From an uncultured Christensenella sp. (GTDB lineage Bacteria > Bacillota > Clostridia > Christensenellales > UBA3700): a stretch of 64,000 nt of DNA. Where the stretch lies: positions 1 to 64,000 of the forward strand of contig CAJTZR010000001.1 of NCBI GenBank assembly GCA_910584035.1. Direction: 5' to 3'. The translations under genes were made by a program, and so were the position numbers. This document shows positions 53,266 through 63,083 of this stretch, in pieces; position 1 is the first letter of the stretch, and every line of letters begins with the position of its first letter. The notes beneath the pieces are model-generated. The model worked only from the letters and a program-made list of their open reading frames with translations, was not told the origin of the DNA and searched no databases.

Positions 53266-54263
53266 ATTTAAAAGGTAGAGATTTTTTAAAACTATTAGAT
53301 TTTTCTACGCAAGAGATTGATTATTTAATTGGTCTTGCGGGCAAGTTAAAAGCTGAGAAAAAGAATGGTATTCCACACAGACATTTACAAGGCAAAAACA
53401 TTGCGTTGATATTTGAAAAGACAAGTACTAGGACAAGATGTGCTTTTGAGGTGGCTGGATACGATTTAGGTATGAATGTTACATATTTAGATTCCCAAGG
53501 TTCACAGATTGGCAAAAAGGAAAGTATTTCTGATACTGCACAAGTTTTGGCTGGTATGTTTGACGGAATCGAGTACAGAGGATATGGACAAAACTTGGTG
53601 GAAGAACTTGCTAAATATTCAAAAGTACCAGTTTGGAATGGTTTGACTGACGAGTTCCATCCTACTCAAATTTTGGCAGACTTTTTGACTATTAAGGAAA
53701 AATTTGGTAGATTAAAAGGTCTTAAACTTGTTTATATGGGTGATAGCAGATTTAATATGGGCAATTCGCTTATGGTAGGTTGTGCTAAAATGGGTATTGA
53801 TTTTGTGGCTTGCAGTCCAAAAAAATACTTTCCTAATGAGGAACTTGTTGCACAATGCAAAGCTATTGCAAAGCAAAATGGCAGTACAATTGAGCTAACT
53901 GATAATGTGGAAAAAGGTGTTACAGGTGCAAATGTAATTTATACTGACGTTTGGGTTTCAATGGGTGAGCCATTTGAGGTTTGGGAGCAAAGGATAAATG
54001 AATTGTTGCCTTATAAAGTAACTGATAAAGTTATGGATATGGCAGATAAAAATGCAATATTTATGCATTGCTTGCCAGCTTTCCACGATAAAAACACAAA
54101 AATCGGTAAGGAAATTTGCGAAAAGTTTGGGCTTGATAGCTTAGAGGTTGCAGATAGTGTGTTTACAAGTGATAAGTCAGTTGTCTTTGACGAGGCTGAA
54201 AACAGAATGCACACAATAAAAGCTGTAATGCTTGCAACTCTTGGTGAGAATGATTATGAATAA
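53262..54263 (+). CDS. argF: Ornithine carbamoyltransferase
   Basis: The protein has 333 residues and makes citrulline from ornithine and carbamoyl phosphate. [15 protein letters not shown] binds carbamoyl phosphate, with [12 protein letters not shown] and the ornithine-loop [10 protein letters not shown]. The catabolic form is possible by sequence, but the biosynthetic operon makes the anabolic role likely. No carAB is in the window. The next gene begins 8 bp before its stop. Confidence 0.95.
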   Translation: MNLKGRDFLKLLDFSTQEIDYLIGLAGKLKAEKKNGIPHRHLQGKNIALIFEKTSTRTRCAFEVAGYDLGMNVTYLDSQGSQIGKKESISDTAQVLAGMFDGIEYRGYGQNLVEELAKYSKVPVWNGLTDEFHPTQILADFLTIKEKFGRLKGLKLVYMGDSRFNMGNSLMVGCAKMGIDFVACSPKKYFPNEELVAQCKAIAKQNGSTIELTDNVEKGVTGANVIYTDVWVSMGEPFEVWEQRINELLPYKVTDKVMDMADKNAIFMHCLPAFHDKNTKIGKEICEKFGLDSLEVADSVFTSDKSVVFDEAENRMHTIKAVMLATLGENDYE

Positions 54264-55095
54264 AAAGTTACAATATACAAAATTATTTATTGTGCCTATG
54301 CTATTTTTAATTACATTAATATATAGTATAGTTACAAGTATTGTCGCAAGTGATAGCCAAAATTGGTATAGCTTTTTTGGTCAAGTTGTACTTGTGTTAG
54401 TGTGGGTATTTGGTAATATTGGCTTTAAAAAATTCTTAAAAAACAAAGTGCTTGCCACTATATTAGCAAATGTAATATTTCAGTTGCTATTGTTTGCTCA
54501 TATATGGATTTATCTTTTTTGTGTAATGCAAGCAACTGGTTTTGACTTTGCTGGATACTTGGCTTTTTGTTTTGTGGCTATTGGCTTTGTAGCAGTAATT
54601 ATATTGCTATGTGATTTGGTACAATGCGTAACACCAGTTAACTTATTTAAAAATACAATAGATTTGGATACAAACAATACTAGTAAATTAAACAAAATAT
54701 TTTTAGCTATAATACCTATTTTGCTAGCTTGGACATTATTGTTTGGTACAATTAGTATATCATCAGATATAATGTATTTAATTTTAAATTTTGTAGCATC
54801 AATAATACTAATAGCAGTTTGGATAGGGGTAACAAAACTACTTGAAAAGTATTTAAAAGATAAAAAATCTGTATTGCTTATCTCACAAATAATTTTCCAA
54901 GTATTTATGCTAATCTATGTAATTAGCAGTATACTTTTAATGGTGCTAGTTAGTCCAACAAGTATTATGGGTTGTGTTTATCAATATGCAAGTTTAATCT
55001 TTATAAGCATAATCGCACTAATAGTGTTTGTTTTGCAAAATAAAATGTTAAATACACCTAAAGCAGACTTAACAAACCAAACATTAGAAAATTAA
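54256..55095 (+). CDS. Integral membrane protein of unknown function
   Basis: The protein has 279 residues with about eight hydrophobic segments, arranged as two similar four-helix halves (compare [28 protein letters not shown] with [27 protein letters not shown]). No family motif is recognised. ATG 54256, with GGTGAG 7 bases upstream, overlaps the end of argF, so it is the last gene of the arg operon. It might be a transporter or an unrelated rider. A strong terminator follows. Confidence 0.7.
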   Translation: MNKKLQYTKLFIVPMLFLITLIYSIVTSIVASDSQNWYSFFGQVVLVLVWVFGNIGFKKFLKNKVLATILANVIFQLLLFAHIWIYLFCVMQATGFDFAGYLAFCFVAIGFVAVIILLCDLVQCVTPVNLFKNTIDLDTNNTSKLNKIFLAIIPILLAWTLLFGTISISSDIMYLILNFVASIILIAVWIGVTKLLEKYLKDKKSVLLISQIIFQVFMLIYVISSILLMVLVSPTSIMGCVYQYASLIFISIIALIVFVLQNKMLNTPKADLTNQTLEN

Positions 55096-55120
55096 ATACT
55101 TACAATATTAATAATAAAAT

Positions 55121-55157
55121 AAAAAGATAGCAGTGTAACCACACTGCTATCTTTTTT
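55121..55157 (+). terminator. Terminator of the arg operon
   Basis: AAAAAGATAGCAGTGT, an AACC loop and ACACTGCTATCTTTTT, a perfect 16-bp stem. Confidence 0.9.
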
Positions 55158-55193
55158 AAGTAATTGAAATTGAATGGTAGAATTTTTTAGGTA

Positions 55194-55222
55194 TTGTCAA
55201 ATGCTACATTATTTGATATAAT
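55194..55222 (+). promoter_or_regulatory. Promoter of the tandem ABC transporters
   Basis: TTGTCA, 17 bp and TATAAT. About 65 nt of leader follow. Confidence 0.7.
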
Positions 55223-55235
55223 AGTATTAAGGGGG

Positions 55236-55294
55236 ATTGCAATTATATTTTTCTATGGTTTTTTACATAGTAATTTGTTAATTGCAGTTTTAAA
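55236..55294 (+). promoter_or_regulatory. Structured leader without ribosome site near the start
   Basis: TGCAATTA (near 55238) can pair with TAATTGCA (near 55278), enclosing a second hairpin CTATG-gtttttta-CATAG. The ten bases before the ATG (GCAGTTTTAAA) hold no Shine-Dalgarno motif; the only purine-rich block, GGGGG, is 65 bp upstream. Confidence 0.45.
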
Positions 55295-57889
55295 ATGATA
55301 AAAATTAATAGTCTTTACAAAATTTATGAAAACGGAAGTATAGCGGTACGAAATGTATCGTTACAACTTCCGTCTTTTGGTTTTATAGCTATTGTCGGCA
55401 CAAGTGGTTGCGGTAAGTCAACGTTGTTAAATTTAATGTCACGCAATGATATCCCGTCCAAAGGCGAGTTGCTTTATAAGGATATAGCATATAGAGATTA
55501 TGACAAAAGAATTTTAATTAAAGACTTTGCTTACATATATCAAGATTTTAAGTTGATAGAAAATTTAACTGTTTATCAAAATATTAAAATAGGTCACGAA
55601 CTAGCTAATAAGGACATAGATAATGATTTTATCTTAAATGTGGCGGAAAAACTAGGTTTAACTGAACTACTTGACCAAAAAGTTTTTGCTTTGTCTGGCG
55701 GACAACAACAAAGGGTAGCTATCGCAAGGGCGTTGGTTAGGAATCCTAAAGTGATTTTTGCAGATGAACCTACTGGTAATTTGGATACTTCCAATTCCGA
55801 AAATGTTTACAACATTTTAAAAGATATATCAAAAGATATCCTTGTTGTTATAGTATCCCACGACAAAGCAATATCTAAGTGGGCGGATAGAATAATCGAA
55901 ATGTATAATGGTAAAGTTATAGGCGATTATTCTTGTGAGCAATATGCAAAGTTAGAGGAAGAAAAGTCTTTGCAAGAGGCGGAACTACCAAAAGCTGATA
56001 TACTTAATACGGATATAGAATATAAACAAAAACCAGCCTCTAAAAAAGATGCTAAGAATAAATTATATAAGAATAAACCATCGAAAATCGGTAGTAAAAG
56101 TAATTTTTCATACACTAAAGGCAAAAATTTAACTCGCAAAAACCAAAGTTTGACAGCTAGGTCAACTATGGGGTTAATGTTTGCTTTTAATAATAATGGT
56201 CTAGGCAAAAAGATAACATTACTTATTTTATCCGCATTAATGATTATGTTGATATTTTGGACAACTGCTGTAATGTTTACATCGCCAGATGTAACCTTTT
56301 GTAAATTTATTAAAGAAAATAAAATGCCATTTGTTGAAATGAATATTTATTCTCGTAGTTATACTATGAAGGATGAAGAATTTGATAAAATATTAGATTA
56401 TATTACAGCAGAAACAGGGCAGTCGCCACCAGCTATATCTGGGCAAAATTTACATTATGCAATATCAGATATAGTCCCCGTTCAAGGATATAACTTCAGT
56501 TTTTCGCTTGGTTTGTGGAATAGTATATTTTTAGACAATCCAGAAGAAATGGGAATAAAAATGTTGATAGGCTCAGCACCTAAAGTAAATGCTGAGGGGC
56601 AAGACGAAATTGCTATATCTAAAACTTATTATGATTATTTTATGAAAGTTGGCAAGTTTAAAAATATCAATGGTGAAGTTGTTGACTTTAGTAAAAGGGA
56701 GTTAATTGGAACTTATATTGAGGAATTCAAGTTTAAAATTACAGGTGTATTTGAAGACTACAACGACTTAGATATGGAAAATAATGATATGGAAGGGTTT
56801 GATTTGTACTATTATGATAGTATGGTATACAATATTATTCGCCCGAAAGCAGCTTATGAAGAAGTAAAAAAATTAAACGCAAACTTTTTTATCAATTTAA
56901 ATAACTTTGTGTATGACTATGGTATAAATAGTGGCTATTTTGTTTTTGGTAAAAATAGTAGTCTAATGCAAAAATATTATTATAACACGGCGGAATTAAA
57001 AGAACCTCTTGCGGACAAAGAAATTTATGTTACTGATAAATTTGCAAGTGATTTTTGGTGGGCGAGAAAAGAGGACCTGAAAGTTGGTGATACTTTAACA
57101 TTTGACCTTGTAAAAATCAAGATGGATATGGGGTTTAGAAATATAGAAAAAGTCCTAAATTCTAACTTAACTTTTAAAGTAAAAGGGATAATTGATAGTA
57201 TGGATGGTACTTATGAGATTATTATGAACGAAAATGTTTATGATAAATTAATGGTGTCATCTTACAATGGAAGTAAAGAATTTATTATTAATTCTAAATT
57301 TATAACGCCTCGATTTATTAAAAAGGTTAGAAAATTTATATATAACGAATTATCCCCAGAAATTAAGGAAATTGTTCAAAACGATTGGCAACACCAGCAG
57401 TTTAGTGTAGATTTTGCTTCACCAAAACTTGTAATAAATGACGAATATTATAACGATGTTTTGGATATTGCACGTTTTTATATAGGGTTACCACTTTGTA
57501 TATTGGCGACAATAGCATACACGATTATATTGTGCGTTTTAATGTCAGATTTGATTAAGGAAAAAGGCAAAGATACTTTGATTTTGCGGTCACTAGGTGC
57601 AAAAAATGCAGATATTTGGAAGATATTCGGTGCGGTTATGCTTGCAATGCTTTTATTCCAGTTTGTGATAGGTTGCTCTTTGGGTGGTGGTTTGGTTCAC
57701 GGACTAAATCTATTTTGGATGTTAGCCGCTGATATGGAATTTTATACACCTACATTCTTTATAAGCCCAGCAAGTGTTTTTGTTATGTTGATTGCAATAT
57801 TCGCAATTAGTGGCGGAGTGCTATTTTACAATATAAATAAATTGGGCGGTAAAAACTTAAGGCAATCATTCCAAAAACAGAAAAAGTAA
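55295..57889 (+). CDS. Fused ATPase-permease ABC transporter (MacB/FtsX-like), first of a pair
   Basis: The protein has 864 residues. The N-terminal ATPase (1-230) has [29 protein letters not shown] and SHDK, the MacB/LolD pattern. A Lys-rich linker (about 230-300) leads to one membrane helix (about 306-328), a large extracellular domain (about 330-725) and three C-terminal helices of the FtsX type, with the coupling segment SLGAKNADIWKIF. Such four-helix systems drive outside processes or lipopeptide export instead of classical transport. The start matches its paralogue's. Ligand or target is unknown. Confidence 0.83.
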   Translation: MIKINSLYKIYENGSIAVRNVSLQLPSFGFIAIVGTSGCGKSTLLNLMSRNDIPSKGELLYKDIAYRDYDKRILIKDFAYIYQDFKLIENLTVYQNIKIGHELANKDIDNDFILNVAEKLGLTELLDQKVFALSGGQQQRVAIARALVRNPKVIFADEPTGNLDTSNSENVYNILKDISKDILVVIVSHDKAISKWADRIIEMYNGKVIGDYSCEQYAKLEEEKSLQEAELPKADILNTDIEYKQKPASKKDAKNKLYKNKPSKIGSKSNFSYTKGKNLTRKNQSLTARSTMGLMFAFNNNGLGKKITLLILSALMIMLIFWTTAVMFTSPDVTFCKFIKENKMPFVEMNIYSRSYTMKDEEFDKILDYITAETGQSPPAISGQNLHYAISDIVPVQGYNFSFSLGLWNSIFLDNPEEMGIKMLIGSAPKVNAEGQDEIAISKTYYDYFMKVGKFKNINGEVVDFSKRELIGTYIEEFKFKITGVFEDYNDLDMENNDMEGFDLYYYDSMVYNIIRPKAAYEEVKKLNANFFINLNNFVYDYGINSGYFVFGKNSSLMQKYYYNTAELKEPLADKEIYVTDKFASDFWWARKEDLKVGDTLTFDLVKIKMDMGFRNIEKVLNSNLTFKVKGIIDSMDGTYEIIMNENVYDKLMVSSYNGSKEFIINSKFITPRFIKKVRKFIYNELSPEIKEIVQNDWQHQQFSVDFASPKLVINDEYYNDVLDIARFYIGLPLCILATIAYTIILCVLMSDLIKEKGKDTLILRSLGAKNADIWKIFGAVMLAMLLFQFVIGCSLGGGLVHGLNLFWMLAADMEFYTPTFFISPASVFVMLIAIFAISGGVLFYNINKLGGKNLRQSFQKQKK

Positions 57890-57913
57890 ATAAGTATAAT
57901 TTAAAAGGAATTT

Positions 57914-60547
57914 ATGATAAAATTACAAAATGTAAGTAAAGTTTATGAAAATGGAACAAAGGCAGTAAGCGATATTAGCTTGCAACTGCCTAAGGTCGGA
58001 ATGGTCGCAATCATTGGCACAAGTGGCTGTGGCAAGTCAACTTTGCTTAACTTGCTATCTAATAATGACGAGATAACTAGTGGTATTCTTACATATAACG
58101 ATAAAAGTTATAAGGATATTGACTCTCAAGTTTTGATTCAAGATTTTGGCTACATTTATCAAGACTTTAAATTAATAGACAATTTAACAGTGTATCAAAA
58201 TATTATGATTGGTCACGAACTTTCTAGCAAGGAAATTGACTATGATTTAGTTATAAACACCGCTAAAGAATTGGGGATATTTGATTTGCTTGACGAAAAA
58301 GTTTATTCTTTATCTGGCGGACAAATGCAAAGGGTAGCAATTGCAAGAGCGATAGTAAGACAACCTAAAGTAATTTTTGCAGACGAGCCTACAGGTAATT
58401 TGGATAGTGATAATTCTATAAATGTGTACAATATTTTACGTGAACTTGCTAATAAAATATTGGTTGTCGTAGTATCTCACGATAGGGAAATAACTACTTG
58501 GGCGGATAGAGTAATAACTTTGGCAGACGGAAAAGTGATTGATGATAATCTTGGCAAGTCAATTAGTTTTGTGGAGATTGAAAAGAAAGAAAAAAGTGAC
58601 GAGGAAAAGGATATAGAAGAGATTTTGCAAATGCAAAATGCTATTAAAAATAAAAGCAAAAAAACAAGCGAATTTTTCTCATTTAAAAATAATCCTAAAA
58701 AAGATAGAAAACAAGTTGCTTTAGGTGGCAAGTCGTCTTTGGGACTTAGCGTTGCTTTACTAAATAAGGACATAGTAAAAAAAGTTTGCCTTACTATAGT
58801 AATGGTTATCCTAATTGCGTTAATGACACTATCTTGTGCTATGACTTTTGCAAGGGTTGAAAAAACAATGGCAAACGCTATAAATGCTACAAGTGGCAAA
58901 AAAATCTTTGCAGTAAAACCAGTTATTGAAAAACAAAACTATACTTTATCTGCTGACGATATGAAAAAGTTTGATGAGCTACTAATTCAAAATGACTTGA
59001 CTTATTACGAACTAGCAAAAGGTGAAGTTATTGCGGAAAATTGGGGTAGCTTATATCCAAACAATGAAAATGTAAAGCAAATGGCTTATTACGCAAATAT
59101 GGATATATCACAAATGCAAAATGCTATTTTTACAGATAATCCAAAGGAATTGGGACTTAATATTTTAATTGGACGAGAACCTAAAACTACAGACGAAATT
59201 GCAATATCAAAATCATTTTACGACTATATGATATACTATAAAAATTTTGCTATTGACATAGGTGAAAGCAATCACCAAATACAACTTACTGAAATCAATT
59301 TTTTAAATAATAGTCAAATAGTATCGATTTTCGGCGTAAAAATTTGCGGAGTGTTTGATGATAGGAATAGTATTGACAGCAGTTTGAAAGAAAAAGACAT
59401 TGAAAAAATGACCGCAGAGGAATTGCAAAAATTCCAACTAGTTTTAGACGAAGAATATAGTGCTAATCCACTTATCAATTTGGTTATAAAATGTAAAGAC
59501 GCAAGGACTGAATGGGGATATTTTTCTGGTGTCAATTCAGATATGAAATTAACTTTGGAAAATTGTTTTGGTACTCAAAACAATGATTATTATTTTAACT
59601 TCGCACCAATAAATAGTGCGGTGTCAAGGTATTATAATTTAAGCAGTGAAATTATTAATACGCCACTTGCAAAAAATGAGATATTTGTTGATAGTTTAAC
59701 TTTGGATAAAATAAATGCTTTTTTGGGAAAAGGTAATTCAAGTGTTGATGCAATAAAAGAGGGTAGTATTTTGCCAATGTGTGTTGTTGGAATGTCTGCA
59801 TTGACAGAGGAATCGTTAAAATTCCCCGATAAATTTTATTTGACACAAAACGTTAGAATTGCAAAAGTTGTGGATAATATCGGAATAGCGACAAATACAA
59901 TTTTTATGAATGAGGAAACTTACAACACTTTTAATATTGTAAAGAAATATTCGCAAGAAAGGTTGATAAGTTCAGAACATATAAGTGCAAGTAGTCTTTC
60001 AAAATTAAATAAAGATTTTAATAATTATGCTAACAGCTTGTTTGATACTAAGTGCGATAATTATATTAATTACTCAATACAAAATTGTCCAATTAAAAAA
60101 TCAAGCGAGTTCGGTTTTATAAGTGTTAGTCAACAATACTTGTGCATTCCACTAATGATATTGTCAATATTTATGTCTGTTGGTATTATAGTTGTATTTT
60201 ATTCCGATTTTGTAAAAACAAAAGCAAAAGATTTGTTAATATTAAAATCGCTTGGTGCAAAAAATAAAGACTTTTTTAGTATTTATAGTATATTTTTTGT
60301 AGTGCTAGTAGCTATTCAAATGCTTTTCGGGTTGTTACTTGGTAGTTTATTGATATACCTAATTAATATATTTGCATCTAAAATAAGTGGTTATGCTAAT
60401 ATCTTTTCGGTATTTTATTTAGATTCTGCATCTTGGGTATTTACAATATTTGCAGTTTTGCTAATAAATGTTGTAAGTTTATTTATAAGCTTAGCTGGCA
60501 TATCTAATAAAAATTTACGTAAAGCATTCCAAAAACTAAAAAGATAG
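57914..60547 (+). CDS. Fused ATPase-permease ABC transporter (MacB/FtsX-like), second of a pair
   Basis: The protein has 877 residues with the same architecture as the upstream gene: an ATPase with [29 protein letters not shown] and SHDR, an acidic and basic linker (about 225-285), one helix (about 297-318), a large outer domain and three C-terminal helices with [13 protein letters not shown]. Both ATPases keep all motifs. Tandem duplication with divergent outer domains suggests a heterodimer or two related homodimers. AAAAGG precedes the ATG; the gap to gene one is 24 bp, so they share a transcript. Confidence 0.83.
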   Translation: MIKLQNVSKVYENGTKAVSDISLQLPKVGMVAIIGTSGCGKSTLLNLLSNNDEITSGILTYNDKSYKDIDSQVLIQDFGYIYQDFKLIDNLTVYQNIMIGHELSSKEIDYDLVINTAKELGIFDLLDEKVYSLSGGQMQRVAIARAIVRQPKVIFADEPTGNLDSDNSINVYNILRELANKILVVVVSHDREITTWADRVITLADGKVIDDNLGKSISFVEIEKKEKSDEEKDIEEILQMQNAIKNKSKKTSEFFSFKNNPKKDRKQVALGGKSSLGLSVALLNKDIVKKVCLTIVMVILIALMTLSCAMTFARVEKTMANAINATSGKKIFAVKPVIEKQNYTLSADDMKKFDELLIQNDLTYYELAKGEVIAENWGSLYPNNENVKQMAYYANMDISQMQNAIFTDNPKELGLNILIGREPKTTDEIAISKSFYDYMIYYKNFAIDIGESNHQIQLTEINFLNNSQIVSIFGVKICGVFDDRNSIDSSLKEKDIEKMTAEELQKFQLVLDEEYSANPLINLVIKCKDARTEWGYFSGVNSDMKLTLENCFGTQNNDYYFNFAPINSAVSRYYNLSSEIINTPLAKNEIFVDSLTLDKINAFLGKGNSSVDAIKEGSILPMCVVGMSALTEESLKFPDKFYLTQNVRIAKVVDNIGIATNTIFMNEETYNTFNIVKKYSQERLISSEHISASSLSKLNKDFNNYANSLFDTKCDNYINYSIQNCPIKKSSEFGFISVSQQYLCIPLMILSIFMSVGIIVVFYSDFVKTKAKDLLILKSLGAKNKDFFSIYSIFFVVLVAIQMLFGLLLGSLLIYLINIFASKISGYANIFSVFYLDSASWVFTIFAVLLINVVSLFISLAGISNKNLRKAFQKLKR

Positions 60548-60606
60548 TAAGTGATTTTAAAACTTAAATTTAATAACCAAAATAGCAAAATAAAAATTTT
60601 ATAAAC

Positions 60607-61497
60607 TTAAGATTTCCTTGTGCGATAATCATTTGCAGTCATTAAATAATGCTCTTTAAATTTACGGCAAAAATATCCCACGTTTTCAAAACCAGTTTCC
60701 AAAGCAATACTAGTAATTGTTTTATCTGTAGATAAAAGTAAATCCGCAGCACGAGCAAGTCGGTATTGTATTAAATAGGATATTGGGGAAATGTTGATTC
60801 CTTTTTGAAAAACTTGCAAAGCACTATTTTTGCTTATATAAACAGCGGAAGCAATATCGGATAAAGTGATATTTTTATTGTAATTTGAATGAATAAATTG
60901 CATCATAATTTGTAGTTGGGAGCGGTGTAAGTTTTCACGACTTTTTGGTTGGTATTCCGATTTTAATTGAATATTATCATAAAAAATTTTCCATAATTCA
61001 AATAAATTTATTAGAGTTTCAAATTCAAAAGAGCCATTTTGATTTTGAAGCTCAAATATTTTTTTAAGAGTGTTTAAAATGTTATTTTGCCATTCTATAT
61101 GTGGACTGAGTATTTGAAATGATATGTTCGAATCTAAAATGGGCTTAACATATTTAGTAATAATTCTACTTTGTGCTTCACCAAAAACACGAGTTGCAAA
61201 TACTATATTTGGCATTAAATTATTATCTTTAGCCTCATAGCGGTGCAGAACGCCACTATTTACAAATAAGCCATATCCTTTTGAAAGAACAAATTTTTCA
61301 GTACCAATATAACAATCTACACTGCCGTTTTGAACATAAATAATCTCAATTTCTGGATGCCAATGCCACGTAATACAATGGAAATCAAATTCCCATACAT
61401 TTTCTAAAAAATAGTAGAATGGAAAATCTGAACTAACATTTGGTAATTTTTCTTGGTAAGATTCATCTGTTATTGTTTTTAAAGTTTGCTTTATCAT
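60607..61497 (-). CDS. AraC-family regulator with cupin sensor
   Basis: The protein has 296 residues. The N-terminal cupin (about 25-125, with FHCITWHWHPEIEIIYVQNGSVDCYIG) binds a sugar or similar ligand. The C-terminal AraC domain (about 195-293) has two helix-turn-helices, ITLSDIASAVYISKNSALQVFQKGINISPISYLIQYRLARA and ITSIALETGFENVGYFCRKFKEHYLMTANDYR. ATG 61497 follows AGAGGTG. It is divergent from the DUF1349/acetyltransferase pair and probably controls it. Confidence 0.9.
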   Translation of the reverse strand: MIKQTLKTITDESYQEKLPNVSSDFPFYYFLENVWEFDFHCITWHWHPEIEIIYVQNGSVDCYIGTEKFVLSKGYGLFVNSGVLHRYEAKDNNLMPNIVFATRVFGEAQSRIITKYVKPILDSNISFQILSPHIEWQNNILNTLKKIFELQNQNGSFEFETLINLFELWKIFYDNIQLKSEYQPKSRENLHRSQLQIMMQFIHSNYNKNITLSDIASAVYISKNSALQVFQKGINISPISYLIQYRLARAADLLLSTDKTITSIALETGFENVGYFCRKFKEHYLMTANDYRTRKS

Positions 61498-61507
61498 ATA
61501 ACACCTC

Positions 61508-61572
61508 TTTGTGATATAATACCATATATTAATGATATATTGCAATAATTATTGTATATTTTGTGATATAAT
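61508..61572. promoter_or_regulatory. Two 13-bp direct repeats in the divergent control region
   Basis: TTTGTGATATAAT occurs at 61508-61520 and 61560-61572, 52 bp apart (about five turns). The second provides a TATAAT -10 for the plus-strand operon. Between them are more ATAT/TTGCAATAA elements. They are possible AraC-protein sites. Confidence 0.5.
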
Positions 61573-61622
61573 ATAGTTACCAATCATTGCAATGAACATA
61601 AAATTAACTTGGAGGACAAAAA

Positions 61623-62216
61623 ATGCAATTTAAATGGCTTAATGAAAGTAGAATTAAAAATAAAGACAACAATTCTATAGAAATTTATGCATCAGCTAAA
61701 AGCGATTTTTTTTGTGGCGGAGATATAACAATTCAAGAAGGTGCTTTGCCTAATAACATATGTAATGCACCATATTACTATACTGAAATTGTAGGTGATT
61801 TTATTATGCGTGTAAAAGTATCGCTAGACTTTAAAAGTACATATGATGCTTCAGCTGTTATGGTAATGAAAGATATTGAAAACTGGGGAAAATTTTGTTT
61901 TGAACAAACTGACTTTGATACTCACGCAGTTGTTAGTGTAGTTACTCGTAATAACATTTCTGATGATGCTAATGGCTGTAATATTCAAACTGATAATGTT
62001 TGGTTGCAAGTTTGTAGAAATGGTAATGCATTTGCTTTTCATTATTCTGTAGACGGAGTAAATTATTATATGTCACGATTTTTTTATTTAAACGCTGATA
62101 ATGTGGTAAAAGTTGGGCTTGTTGCTCAATCACCTATAGGTGACGGCGGTAAAAGAATATTTGAAGAATTAAGTATACAATATAAAACAGTAAAAAATAT
62201 AAGAGTAGGAAAATAA
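61623..62216 (+). CDS. DUF1349-family concanavalin-like protein
   Basis: The protein has 197 residues. It matches the DUF1349 fold (a beta-sandwich related to concanavalin lectins): MQFKWLNESRIKNKD, YYTEIVGDFIMRVKVSLDFKSTYDASAVMVMKDIENWGKFCFEQTD and a YSVDGVNYYMSRFF block. No signal peptide is present, so it is cytosolic. Its activity is unproven; members lie near sugar regulators. GGAGG precedes the ATG. It is 9 bp from the acetyltransferase gene. Confidence 0.8.
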   Translation: MQFKWLNESRIKNKDNNSIEIYASAKSDFFCGGDITIQEGALPNNICNAPYYYTEIVGDFIMRVKVSLDFKSTYDASAVMVMKDIENWGKFCFEQTDFDTHAVVSVVTRNNISDDANGCNIQTDNVWLQVCRNGNAFAFHYSVDGVNYYMSRFFYLNADNVVKVGLVAQSPIGDGGKRIFEELSIQYKTVKNIRVGK

Positions 62217-62225
62217 GGAGGAATT

Positions 62226-62801
62226 ATGACTGATTGGGAAAAGATGCTTGAGGGTATTCCTTATGATGATAGAGAACAACAACTAGAAGACCGCAGATTA
62301 GTTGCAAAACAACTTTTTAGGGAGTACAATAAAACAACTGAAGAAGATATGGAAAAAAGAAATGAAATAATGAAAAAGCTTTTTCGTAGTGTAGGTGAAA
62401 ATGTGTTTATTGAACCCGATTTTATTTGCGAATTTGGTTGTAACATTACTTTTGGAAACAATGTTTTTATAAATTTTGGTTGCATAATTTTTGATTGTGG
62501 TGAAGTAACGATTGGTGATAATGTTATGTTTGGACCACGAGTGGGAATTTACACAACAAATCACGCACTAGACGCTAAAGAACGAGTTAATAATGTTTGT
62601 ATATCTAAACCTATAACTATAGGTAAACGAGTATGGCTTGGAGCTGATGTAAAGATTGTTCAAGGTGTAACTATTGGCGATGATAGTGTAATTGGTGCAG
62701 GTAGCGTTGTCACAAAAAGTATTCCATCTGGGGTAGTTGCCGTAGGCAATCCGTGCCGTGTAATAAGAAAAATAACAGATAAAGATAAATTGACACAATA
62801 A
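62226..62801 (+). CDS. Maltose/galactoside O-acetyltransferase family protein
   Basis: The protein has 191 residues with an N-terminal helical cap (MTDWEKMLEGIPYDDREQQLEDRR) and a left-handed beta-helix of hexapeptide repeats. The catalytic His is in YTTNHALD, and the acetyl-CoA site is GVTIGDDSVIGAGSVVTKSIPSGVVAVGNPCRVIR. It acetylates sugars, often for detoxification. The AraC regulator and DUF1349 neighbour suggest a small sugar-response operon. Confidence 0.9.
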   Translation: MTDWEKMLEGIPYDDREQQLEDRRLVAKQLFREYNKTTEEDMEKRNEIMKKLFRSVGENVFIEPDFICEFGCNITFGNNVFINFGCIIFDCGEVTIGDNVMFGPRVGIYTTNHALDAKERVNNVCISKPITIGKRVWLGADVKIVQGVTIGDDSVIGAGSVVTKSIPSGVVAVGNPCRVIRKITDKDKLTQ

Positions 62802-62828
62802 AAAAGAGGGCAAATGCCCTCTTTTTTA
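62801..62828 (+). terminator. Terminator of the acetyltransferase operon
   Basis: AAAAAGAGGGCA, an AA loop and TGCCCTCTTTTT. It overlaps the stop codon end. The following 255 bp hold nothing recognised. Confidence 0.9.
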
Positions 62829-63083
62829 TAATGCAAAATTATTTATTTCATTTAATTCTACACCAATTCAAATACGCTTGTTTTAATTAGTCCAAATTAA
62901 TTCCATATTTCATCATATTTTTAAACAACTTCATTATTTTTGAAATAGTTTTAATATCATTATTAGCTGTATTGTGTATTAATTGATTAACTCATTTTCA
63001 ATAATAAACTATTTATATATTTATTAATTTAAAAGTTATTGTATGTATTGTTTTAAATCAATTGTGCTATTAAAAAAGCCTTT

